The notes under the pieces are model-generated. The model did no database searches. It saw only the letters and a list, made by a program, of their open reading frames with translations, and had not been told where the DNA came from. Shown piece by piece: positions 6,790 through 13,423 of a stretch of 20,626 nucleotides of DNA. The translations under genes were made by a program, and so were the position numbers. Source of the stretch: Chloroflexota bacterium (lineage in GTDB: Bacteria > Chloroflexota > Limnocylindria > Limnocylindrales > CSP1-4). Positions within the stretch are counted from its first letter, which is position 1; each line of letters opens with the position of its first letter. The stretch covers positions 1 to 20,626 of the forward strand of contig JADGQG010000010.1 of the NCBI GenBank assembly GCA_017882025.1. The letters are read 5' to 3'.

Positions 6790-7889
6790 TTGGAGAAGAG
6801 GATCTCGAGGACGTCGCCGTCCCGGACGCGGTACGTCTTGCCCTCGGACCGCAACTTGCCGTGCCGGCGGGCCTCCGCCATGGCCCCCAGCACGACGAGG
6901 TCTTCGTACAGCACGGTCTCGGCCCGGATGAAGCCCCTCGCGAGGTCCGTGTGGATGGCAGCCGCCGCATCGACCGCCGTAGAGCCATCCGGGATCGGCC
7001 AGGCCCGGACCTCGTCGGGCCCGGCGGTCAGGAACGAGATGAGCCCAAGGAGCCGGTACGAGAGCCCGATCACGCGATCGAGCGAGGACTCGGCGATGCC
7101 GAGCTCCGCGCCGAAGACGGCGGCCTCCTCCGGGTCCAGCTGGCCGAGCTCCATCTCGATCCGTGCCGAGAGCGCGTCGATCAGCGCGTGGCGGTGCGGG
7201 TAGCGTGAAGCCATCTCGGCCACTCGGCCCGGCGCCGTCGCCAGATCGCCCTCGCCGACGTTGAGCAGGATCAGGGCGGGCTTCTGGGTCAGGAACCGGA
7301 AGCCGCGCAGGCGCTTCTCATCCTCCATCTCGAGGGCTTCGTCCCGAAGCGGGTGGCCCTTCACGAGCTTCGCCCGGAGCCGATCCAGGAGGATCGCCTC
7401 GCGCTCGTTCGCCTCGCGCTCCGCGGCCGGTCCGTGCCGGCCGGCGCCCCGCAGCCGTTCGAGGCGGCGGTCCACGACGGCGAGATCCGCAAGCACGAAC
7501 TCGAGATCCAGCTGCTCCAGGTCCCGCCAGGCGTCCACCGAGCCGGCCGGATGTGGCAGCGCCGGATCGTCCCAGGCGCGGACCACGTGAAGCAGCGCGT
7601 CGGCGTCGCGAAGCCGGGCGAGGTGCTCCGCCGGCAGCTCCTCGGTGCCCACCCGGCCCTCCGAGGAGGCGGGCGGCGCCGGCAGGTCAACGTACGTCAC
7701 GTCAGCGTGGACGATCTTCTTCGGGTGGAAGATCTCCGCCAGCCGATCCAGCCGCGGATCCGGGACCTTGACGACGCCGACGTGGAGCTCCATTCCGCCA
7801 AACCCGCCCGTCTGGACGTTGCCCCGCGTGAGCGTGTTGAAGACGGTCGTCTTGCCCGACCCGGCAAGCCCAACGATGGCGATCTGCAT
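6786..7889 (-). CDS. ychF: YchF/OLA1-type P-loop NTPase with C-terminal TGS-like (DUF933) domain
   Basis: This 367-residue protein is an Obg-related NTPase of the YchF group, which in studied members prefers ATP and associates with ribosomes. The P-loop is GLAGSGKTT (7-15), not the usual GLPNVGKST. The G3 position reads VDLPAPP (67-73), lacking the DxxG glycine. The G4 position is NVGE (210-213), agreeing with the NxxE that replaces NKxD in YchF. A coiled region covers about 125-190. The TGS-like C-terminus (about 280-367) includes the typical HTDLARGFIRAE and ends YRVRDGDVLEILFSK. These changes suggest a divergent paralogue, so nucleotide preference is uncertain. The ATG at 7889 is 4 nt after the dehydrogenase stop. 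No clear Shine-Dalgarno is present, and GATACT sits 6 nt before the ATG, so coupling or a secondary leaderless start are both possible. Confidence 0.85.
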   Translation of the reverse strand: MQIAIVGLAGSGKTTVFNTLTRGNVQTGGFGGMELHVGVVKVPDPRLDRLAEIFHPKKIVHADVTYVDLPAPPASSEGRVGTEELPAEHLARLRDADALLHVVRAWDDPALPHPAGSVDAWRDLEQLDLEFVLADLAVVDRRLERLRGAGRHGPAAEREANEREAILLDRLRAKLVKGHPLRDEALEMEDEKRLRGFRFLTQKPALILLNVGEGDLATAPGRVAEMASRYPHRHALIDALSARIEMELGQLDPEEAAVFGAELGIAESSLDRVIGLSYRLLGLISFLTAGPDEVRAWPIPDGSTAVDAAAAIHTDLARGFIRAETVLYEDLVVLGAMAEARRHGKLRSEGKTYRVRDGDVLEILFSK

Positions 7890-7893
7890 GCCG

Positions 7894-8934
7894 TCAGTAT
7901 CCTGCCCGGGCGTCCACGCTGTTGCGGAGCGGCTCCCCGGCTGCGAAGCGGTGGAGATTGTCTGCGAAGAGCTCCACGCTCCGATCGAGGACCCGAGCGC
8001 TGGACCACGACGTGCACGGCGTGATGATGACGTTCGCGAGGTCGTAGAACGGCGAGGTCGGCGGGAGAGGCTCGTCGCGGAACGCGTCCAGAACGGCGCC
8101 CCCGAGCCGGCCCTCGCGGAGGGCGCGCAGCAGGGCCTGTTCCACGATCAGGCGGCCCCGCGCCACGTTGACCAGCCACGCCGTCCGCTTCATGAGTGCC
8201 AGGGCCCGGTCGTCGATGAGGTCCTCGGTCTCGACGGTCAGCGGCAGGGTCAGGACCACGAAGTCCGAGGCCACCAGCAGGTCGCCGAAGGCTCCCGGAC
8301 CGCGGAGCTCCACGCCGGGGGGAAGTGGCGGCTCGTCCGGCCGCGGCGCCGGGTCGCGGCGCATCGCGATCACCCGTGGCCCGAACGGCGCCGCGAGCTC
8401 CGCCACCGTCCTTCCAATGTTCCCAAACCCGACGATCCCGAGGGTGATGTCCCGGAGCTCACGCCCTTCCAACGGCTGCCAGGTGCGCTCCGCCTGGAGC
8501 TCGAGGAGCTGCGGGAGGCGGCGGCTCACGGCCAGCACCATCATCAGGACGTATTCCGCGATGGGGCGGTTGAAGACGCCGCGCGCGTTCGTGATGGAGA
8601 GCCCGCGCGCACGCGCCGCCGGGGTGAGGAGTCGCTCCACGCCCGCCGCGGCCGAGTGGACCCAGCGCAGCGACGGCGCGCGCACCAGGAGCCGCTCGTA
8701 CGCGTCGGCCGCCAGGAACCCGTGGAGCAGGACCTCGACGTCGTCGACCGGTCCGTCGGCCAACCCCTCGTGGGAGAGCATGACGAGCCGCGCGCCTGGC
8801 GCTGCCGCCGCGATCCGGGCAAGGTCCTCCGGGCGGTAGCGCGCCGAGAGGATCGGTGAGAGCGCGATCGCGCGGGGCACGCCGCCGGGGCCACTCCCCG
8901 GCCCCGGGTTGGCGGCGGATCGCTGGCCGGTCAC
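7894..8934 (-). CDS. D-2-hydroxyacid dehydrogenase family protein with Cys at the catalytic His position
   Basis: This is an NAD(P)-dependent dehydrogenase homologue of the GhrA/SerA/LdhA superfamily, 346 residues from the GTG at 8934. The Rossmann motif GIVGFGNIGRTVAEL is clear, the substrate-binding Arg is in NVARGRLI, and the Glu of the dyad is in FRDEPLPP. The usual TPHxS motif reads TPCTSW: codon TGC (8016-8014) puts Cys307 where the general acid/base histidine belongs. Activity may be altered or lost. The GTG at 8934 overlaps the upstream stop (GTGA), but residues 2-18 are low-complexity and a second GTG at 8880 would start MPRAIALSPILSARY, giving 328 residues. I cannot decide between them. 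It is fourth in the six-gene run. Confidence 0.85.
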   Translation of the reverse strand: MTGQRSAANPGPGSGPGGVPRAIALSPILSARYRPEDLARIAAAAPGARLVMLSHEGLADGPVDDVEVLLHGFLAADAYERLLVRAPSLRWVHSAAAGVERLLTPAARARGLSITNARGVFNRPIAEYVLMMVLAVSRRLPQLLELQAERTWQPLEGRELRDITLGIVGFGNIGRTVAELAAPFGPRVIAMRRDPAPRPDEPPLPPGVELRGPGAFGDLLVASDFVVLTLPLTVETEDLIDDRALALMKRTAWLVNVARGRLIVEQALLRALREGRLGGAVLDAFRDEPLPPTSPFYDLANVIITPCTSWSSARVLDRSVELFADNLHRFAAGEPLRNSVDARAGY

Positions 8935-10136
8935 GCGACCGTCCCGAGAACGCGCCGAGCCCAGCGCTCGGGGTGATCGAGCTCGTCGTCGCGCGGCAGC
9001 GTCTCCGGTCCGTCCCACAGCCGGCGAAGGGCCCGGGGGCCGCCGATCCGTTCGATACCGGCGACGAACCGCTCGCCGCGCGCGTACTGCTCCATCTTGA
9101 GATCGAGGCCGGTGACCCGGAGGATTGCCCGCTCCATCGGCGTCCGCGAGGCCCGCCTGGCATGGAACCGGGCCGAGATCGTCTCGACACCGGGCACGAG
9201 GTCCCTGCCGACCGCATCCATCACGTGGTCGCCGAACCCCTCCAGGAGGCTCATCACCGCCTGCGTCTCGCGAAAGAGCACCCGCTGTTCGTCGGACATG
9301 AGACGCTCCAACCAGTGGCCGTCGCCGCCGCGGAGCGCCCGCCCCACGGCCCGGGCCGCGTCGCCTCCCAGCGACGAGGTGCTCCGCGTGAACGCGCCGA
9401 GCTGCCGTTCCAGGCGCTCCGCCAGGTACGGCCGGAGCCACGGGTGCGCCTCGAACTCGAAGGCGTGGGTGGTCTCATGGAGCGCGATCCATGTCCGGAA
9501 CGGCGCCACGTCGACGCCGAGCGAGACCGCGGTCGCGCGAATGTTCTCCTCCACGAAGAGCAGCTGCCCTGGCTCCGCCTCGGCCGAGAGGAGCGCCAGG
9601 TCGTACTGGCCCAGGACGCGCTGGCCCATGAAACCCAGCAGGAACCCGAACTGGCGAGTGGTGACCCAGCGGTTCGCGAGCGCCATCGTCGCCTTGAGCA
9701 GGCCGGCACCCTGCGGGACCAGCTGGTCGAGGAGCTCGCCCTCCAGCTTTCCGAAGAGTTCCGCGAACGTGACGAGGTTCGCCTCGACCCAGCCCGCGCG
9801 GTCAACGACCGCGACACGGTCGACGATCCCGGGAAGCGGCGTGCCGAGCGCTTCCTCCAGGGCCGGGACGACGCGCGCCATCGCCGCCGCGTACGCCGGC
9901 TCGGTGGCGACGATCTCGGGGCCGTCGAGCCGGCCCGGGGCGCGTCGAAGACGCGTTTCGGCGAGTCGGGCGACCGCGGGCCAGTCCACGAGGCCGGCGC
10001 GCGCCTGGTCCTCTGCCCGACGACCCAGTACGGTGACCGCGGCTCCAAGCGCCGCGCCCACGAAGAAGCCGGCCTGCCAGAGGCCGCGCGACGGCCGTCC
10101 CGTTGAGCGCTCCGCGCCGCTCCGCCGCGCCGCCAT
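8931..10136 (-). CDS. Zinc-dependent metalloprotease-like protein, 'coenzyme F420 biosynthesis-associated' family (DUF2342/zincin_2)
   Basis: This 401-residue protein belongs to the zincin-like family known as TIGR03883/DUF2342, which co-occurs with F420 biosynthesis in actinobacteria and Chloroflexota; its biochemical role is unproven. The hallmark WIALHETTHAFEFEAHPWLR contains HETTH (H220, E221, H224), a complete HExxH zinc site. Preceding family stretches are AGWVEANLVTFAELFGKLE (about 115-133) and LLGFMGQRVLGQYD (about 166-179). Residues 1-18 are basic, and residues about 19-38 (LWQAGFFVGAALGAAVTVLG) form one hydrophobic helix that could anchor or export the protein. The ATG is 12 nt after the murI stop. 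No F420 biosynthesis gene is in the window, so the name reports a phylogenetic association only. Confidence 0.85.
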   Translation of the reverse strand: MAARRSGAERSTGRPSRGLWQAGFFVGAALGAAVTVLGRRAEDQARAGLVDWPAVARLAETRLRRAPGRLDGPEIVATEPAYAAAMARVVPALEEALGTPLPGIVDRVAVVDRAGWVEANLVTFAELFGKLEGELLDQLVPQGAGLLKATMALANRWVTTRQFGFLLGFMGQRVLGQYDLALLSAEAEPGQLLFVEENIRATAVSLGVDVAPFRTWIALHETTHAFEFEAHPWLRPYLAERLERQLGAFTRSTSSLGGDAARAVGRALRGGDGHWLERLMSDEQRVLFRETQAVMSLLEGFGDHVMDAVGRDLVPGVETISARFHARRASRTPMERAILRVTGLDLKMEQYARGERFVAGIERIGGPRALRRLWDGPETLPRDDELDHPERWARRVLGTVA

Positions 10137-10148
10137 CTGCCACTGGCC

Positions 10149-11069
10149 TCAGGCTGCGTCCACGCCGACCGAGACCCACTCGGCGGACGGGAAGTCGGCA
10201 CTGAAGAGGCGGCTGGCCAGGGCCTGGAACGCTTCCAGATCCCCGGTTGTCAGCAGCCGGCGCGCGGGAGACAAGGCCCGCTCGGTGGGTGCGTCGTGGC
10301 CGGCGCGACCGGCGTCCGCGGCCGTCCCGCGCGTAGTCCCGGGCGCCTCGAGGCCGTTGACGGAGAGCAGCTCGGCGAGCGCCCCGGCCGTCGCGGTCGC
10401 GCTGTCGACGATCGCCACGCCTTCCCCCACCGCCGCCTGGATGATCGGCCGCAGGAGCGGGTAGTGCGTGCACCCGAGGAGCAGCGTGTCGACCTTCGCC
10501 GACGCCGGCAGCGGATGGATGAACTCGCCGCGCTCGTCGCGCCGGCCAAGCAACGGCCCCAACGCCTCCGCGACGGCAGCGACGGCCGCCTCGCCGGCCA
10601 GCACGCCGGCCTCGACGAGCGGCACGAGGGTCGGCGTCGCATGCTCGTAGACCTCGACCGCGGGGTTCTCTTCCTTGATCGCGTCGAAGTAGGCGTGCGA
10701 GCGGATCGTGGCGGGCGTGGCGATCACGCCCACCCGGCGGGTCCGCGTCGCAAGCGCCGCCGCCTGGGCACCCGGCCGGATCACCCCGAGGACCGGAATG
10801 TCGTAGCGGCGGCGATACTCGCCCAGCGCCACGGCCGTGGACGTGTTGCAGGCGACGACGAGCGCCTTGACGTCCTGGCCCACCAGGCGATCGAGGCATT
10901 CGATCGAGAAGCGCCGCACCTCGGCATCCGGCCGTGTCCCGTACGGCGCCCGGGCGTTGTCACCCAGGTAGGTCAGGCTCTCCTGGGGCGTCCTGCGGAG
11001 GATCTCGCGGAGGACGGTCAACCCGCCCACGCCCGAATCGAAGATGCCGATGGGGCGCGGATCGGACAT
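10149..11069 (-). CDS. murI: Glutamate racemase
   Basis: MurI converts L-glutamate to D-glutamate for peptidoglycan, without a cofactor, using two cysteines. At 306 residues it is a little longer than the usual 265-285. Both halves of the active site are intact: IGIFDSGVGGLTVL (D11), YLGDNARAPYG (35-44), VVACNTSTA (C74), and LLLGCTHYPLL (C200, H202). An extra Gly/Ala/Arg-rich stretch at about 245-275 (after SVNGLEAPGT) lengthens the C-terminal part. The ATG at 11069 is 4 nt downstream of the stop of the REC-ParA gene. This core cell-wall gene appears to depend on the promoter at 12237-12245. Confidence 0.95.
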   Translation of the reverse strand: MSDPRPIGIFDSGVGGLTVLREILRRTPQESLTYLGDNARAPYGTRPDAEVRRFSIECLDRLVGQDVKALVVACNTSTAVALGEYRRRYDIPVLGVIRPGAQAAALATRTRRVGVIATPATIRSHAYFDAIKEENPAVEVYEHATPTLVPLVEAGVLAGEAAVAAVAEALGPLLGRRDERGEFIHPLPASAKVDTLLLGCTHYPLLRPIIQAAVGEGVAIVDSATATAGALAELLSVNGLEAPGTTRGTAADAGRAGHDAPTERALSPARRLLTTGDLEAFQALASRLFSADFPSAEWVSVGVDAA

Positions 11070-11073
11070 TGCC

Positions 11074-12228
11074 TCAGCGCCGGGCGGCGGCCGGCGCCGG
11101 TGCCGGCGCCTCGAGGAGCGCCGAGGCGACCGTCGCGACGTCGCGGCTGATCTGCGCGTCCGGGCTCGCGAGCACGAACGGCACGCCCTCGTTGTTGGAC
11201 TTCATCACGAGCTTGCCGTCCGAGACGATCGCGTGGTCGGGCGCCCGGCCGAGGGCGCGGGTCAGGTCGTCGGGCGCGATCCCGCCGGCCGAATCCGCCC
11301 GGTTCACGACGTACCGGATCTTGTCGGCCGGATAGCCGATCGCCCGGAACGCGTCGGCGACGGCGAGCGTGTTGCGGATAGTCGTTGAGTCGTACGTGAT
11401 GATCTCGATGATCGTGTCGGCGGCGTCGAGGATCGCGAGCGAGACGTCTCCGAGGGCAGGCGGCATATCGATCACCACGACCTCGTAGACACGACGCAAC
11501 AGTGACACGACCTTGTCGACGTCGCGGACGCTCACCATCTCGGCGAGCTCGACACGCGGCGGCGCAAGGAGAATGTCGATCCCGGAGGGGTCGCGCCACA
11601 GCACGTCCGCCAGGTCCGACTCGCCGATCCTGTCCGTGGGCAGGTCCAGGATCGACGGGGCGTTACCGGGCACCTTGAGGAGCGAGCGGAGGTCGCCGAA
11701 CTGGAGGCACGCGTCCACGAGACAGGTGCGCTGGCCCTGTACGACGAGTGCGACCGCAAGGTTGAACGAGATCGTCGTCTTCCCGACGCCGCCCTTCGGC
11801 GCGAAGACCGCCACCACGCGCGACCGGCTCGTTCCGTCGGCACTCGAGGCCGCCTGGTGGACTGCGTTGACGATGTTGACAAGCTCGAAGCCGGAGAACG
11901 GCATGGAGATCACCGCGGCGATCCCCGCGGCCGGGTCGGGCTCGACCGGGCTCTGGGGCACCGTGAGCGCGATCACGGGGATGTGCAGCCCGCCGTCGCG
12001 GAGGACCTCCACGACGCGGGCGCCTTTCGTGCGCCCCTGGAGCAGCCAGTCGACAATGACGACGTCGGGGCGCAGCTGCTGGACCTGCGCCGCCGCCCGG
12101 CCGCCGTCGGTGACGACGTCGATCAGCCTGATGGTCTGCTGGGCGTTGAGGAGGCCGCGGACGTACTGGGCCACCTGCGGCACGTCCTCCACCAGGAGGA
12201 GGCGGATCTGGCTTGCGGGTCCGGACAT
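11074..12228 (-). CDS. CpaE-like protein: degenerate response-regulator receiver fused to ParA/MinD-type ATPase
   Basis: This 384-residue protein has the CpaE/TadZ layout, which localises Tad pilus machinery to the pole in studied systems. Residues about 8-125 are a receiver domain with acidic pair E14/D15 and phosphoacceptor-position D60 (DVVIVDW). The conserved Lys of the usual KPF motif is Met109 (ISMPF), so normal phosphorylation signalling is doubtful. Residues about 135-375 are a MinD/ParA ATPase with deviant Walker A KGGVGKTT (145-152) and Walker A' VVIDMPP (D254). The C-terminal APAPAPAAARR is low-complexity. An upstream in-frame extension exists, but the ATG at 12228 is favoured because TGGTATCGT ends 8 nt before it, implying a leaderless start, and because the receiver fold begins at once. 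No tad/cpa pilus gene is in the window. It heads the murI run. Confidence 0.85.
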   Translation of the reverse strand: MSGPASQIRLLLVEDVPQVAQYVRGLLNAQQTIRLIDVVTDGGRAAAQVQQLRPDVVIVDWLLQGRTKGARVVEVLRDGGLHIPVIALTVPQSPVEPDPAAGIAAVISMPFSGFELVNIVNAVHQAASSADGTSRSRVVAVFAPKGGVGKTTISFNLAVALVVQGQRTCLVDACLQFGDLRSLLKVPGNAPSILDLPTDRIGESDLADVLWRDPSGIDILLAPPRVELAEMVSVRDVDKVVSLLRRVYEVVVIDMPPALGDVSLAILDAADTIIEIITYDSTTIRNTLAVADAFRAIGYPADKIRYVVNRADSAGGIAPDDLTRALGRAPDHAIVSDGKLVMKSNNEGVPFVLASPDAQISRDVATVASALLEAPAPAPAAARR

Positions 12229-12236
12229 CGACGCCG

Positions 12237-12245
12237 ACGATACCA
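12237..12245 (-). promoter_or_regulatory. Extended -10 promoter of the cpaE-like/murI run, leaderless
   Basis: On the minus strand TGGTATCGT (TG at 12245-12244, TATCGT at 12242-12237) ends 8 nt before the ATG at 12228, and no Shine-Dalgarno sequence can fit. No -35 is seen. It begins 4 nt after the stop of the upstream methyltransferase gene. Confidence 0.5.
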
Positions 12246-12248
12246 GAC

Positions 12249-13055
12249 TCAGGCCGCGGAACCGGGCTTGCGAGCCAGGAGGACCAGGCGGTCGTCGTGC
12301 GGGCCGAGTGGCTCCAGGTCGTAGCCGCCGGCGATGAGCTCGACCTCGAGGCCCACGGACTCGGCCAGGACTCGCTGCTCGTCGGCGGAGGTCAGGCGAA
12401 CGACGTCGCGGCGAAACCACCGGACGGGCGGCTGGCCCGGGTCGCCCTCGTCGAAGAACGTCGTGAGGGCGACCGTTCCCGTTGCGCCATCGTGCTGCGC
12501 GGCTGCCGTCTTCGTGATCCACGCGCCGCGCTCCGGATCTCGCCGAAGGTACTCGAGGTGGAGCCGGCCGTCGTACCGGGCGAGGTCGGCAGCCTCGGGC
12601 AGCCAGGCGTCGATGGCAGCCAGGCCGCCCGGGGCGAGGTGCGCGGCAAGCGCCTTCCACGCGGCCCGCTGGGCGTCGCGCGAGCGAAGGAGCAACATCG
12701 AGTTGAGGGCCACGAAGGCGAGCCGAAACGTACCAGCGGCGGGCAGCTCCAGGCCTACGACGTCGCCCAGCACGAGCTCAAGGCGCTGGCCGACTTCCTC
12801 GTCGGCAGCGGCCGCGCGGAGCGCGGCGCGCCGGAGCATCGACGGATCCAGGTCCACGGCGGTGACGCTGAAGCCCGCCTCGGCGAGCGGGACCGCGAGA
12901 CGGCCGGTCCCGGCCATCAGCTCCAGGATCGGGCCCCCGGTCTTCTCGGCCAGCGCGAACCAGAGGTCCAGGTCCCCGGGGTCGTCCAGCAGGTCCAGGT
13001 CGTAGAGGCGCGCCAGCGCGTCCGGGAGCTGCTCCGGTTCGGGCGTCTGGGCCAT
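12249..13055 (-). CDS. Class I SAM-dependent methyltransferase
   Basis: This protein of about 268 residues carries the Rossmann SAM-binding motif I ILELMAGTGRLAVPLAEAG (E-x-x-x-G-x-G form) and the acidic ribose-binding loop VTAVDLDPSML. A following FRLAFVALNSMLLL matches the post-III region of small-molecule methyltransferases. The N-terminal segment (DALARLYDLDLLDDPGDLDLWFALAEKTGG) is typical of MT25/MT11-type enzymes whose substrate is usually unknown. Start choice: a GTG at 13064 overlaps the upstream stop (GTGA), and an ATG three codons later (13055) follows that stop by 5 nt. I list the ATG, but either is plausible because neither has a Shine-Dalgarno. It is coupled to the 72-residue gene. 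Confidence 0.85.
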   Translation of the reverse strand: MAQTPEPEQLPDALARLYDLDLLDDPGDLDLWFALAEKTGGPILELMAGTGRLAVPLAEAGFSVTAVDLDPSMLRRAALRAAAADEEVGQRLELVLGDVVGLELPAAGTFRLAFVALNSMLLLRSRDAQRAAWKALAAHLAPGGLAAIDAWLPEAADLARYDGRLHLEYLRRDPERGAWITKTAAAQHDGATGTVALTTFFDEGDPGQPPVRWFRRDVVRLTSADEQRVLAESVGLEVELIAGGYDLEPLGPHDDRLVLLARKPGSAA

Positions 13056-13060
13056 GTGGG

Positions 13061-13279
13061 TCACGCCGATCGCGTCCCGCGGCCGGCGAAGGGGACCGGC
13101 CTCCCGGCCGCCTCCTTGGCTGCGAGCGCGGCGATCGCCTCCATGGCGCACCGGTTGGCCGCCATCGCGGTCACCTCCGTCGGCAGGTCAAAGTCGCCGA
13201 ATGCCTCGTACTCGCGATCCCAGCCGTTGGCGTGGGCGTAGTTGGGCGCGGCGTCGACTGGATCGTTCGCGTCGGTCAC
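13061..13279 (-). CDS. Small 72-residue protein of unknown function coupled to the methyltransferase
   Basis: This short ORF begins GTG ACC GAC with GAGGAG six bases upstream, a good ribosome-binding site, and its TGA overlaps a GTG of the methyltransferase (GTGA). The 72 residues start MTDANDPVDAAPNYAHANGWDREYEAFGDF and then form an Ala/Glu-rich helix (VTAMAANRCAMEAIAALAAKE). There is no membrane helix, and one cysteine is present. I do not recognise it. The strong start signal and the overlap argue that it is real; a role linked to the methyltransferase is inferred only from coupling. Confidence 0.6.
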   Translation of the reverse strand: MTDANDPVDAAPNYAHANGWDREYEAFGDFDLPTEVTAMAANRCAMEAIAALAAKEAAGRPVPFAGRGTRSA

Positions 13280-13397
13280 GCGAGGCTCCTCTCGGGCCGC
13301 GAGCTCCGTGGAAACCTCCGGCGAAGGCGTGCGATGGGACGCCGGGCCGGTGCGGGCGCCGCCGATTCTTGTCCGCCGTCCAGCGGGGCGCCCGCGG

Positions 13398-13403
13398 ATG
13401 ATA
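13398..13403 (-). promoter_or_regulatory. Possible -10 (TATCAT) upstream of the 72-residue gene
   Basis: TATCAT on the minus strand lies in the 144-bp gap between the amidohydrolase stop (13424) and the GTG at 13279, which would give a leader of roughly 110 nt. No TG extension or -35 is seen. Nothing else is recognised in this gap apart from the GAGGAG ribosome-binding site. Confidence 0.25.
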
Positions 13404-13423
13404 ACGCGCGGAACGTCCGACTC

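Noticed and set aside
7645..10106. Long plus-strand frames of about 400 codons opposite the dehydrogenase and zincin genes
   Set aside because: Arg/Gly/Pro/His-rich shadows of minus-strand genes with intact motifs.
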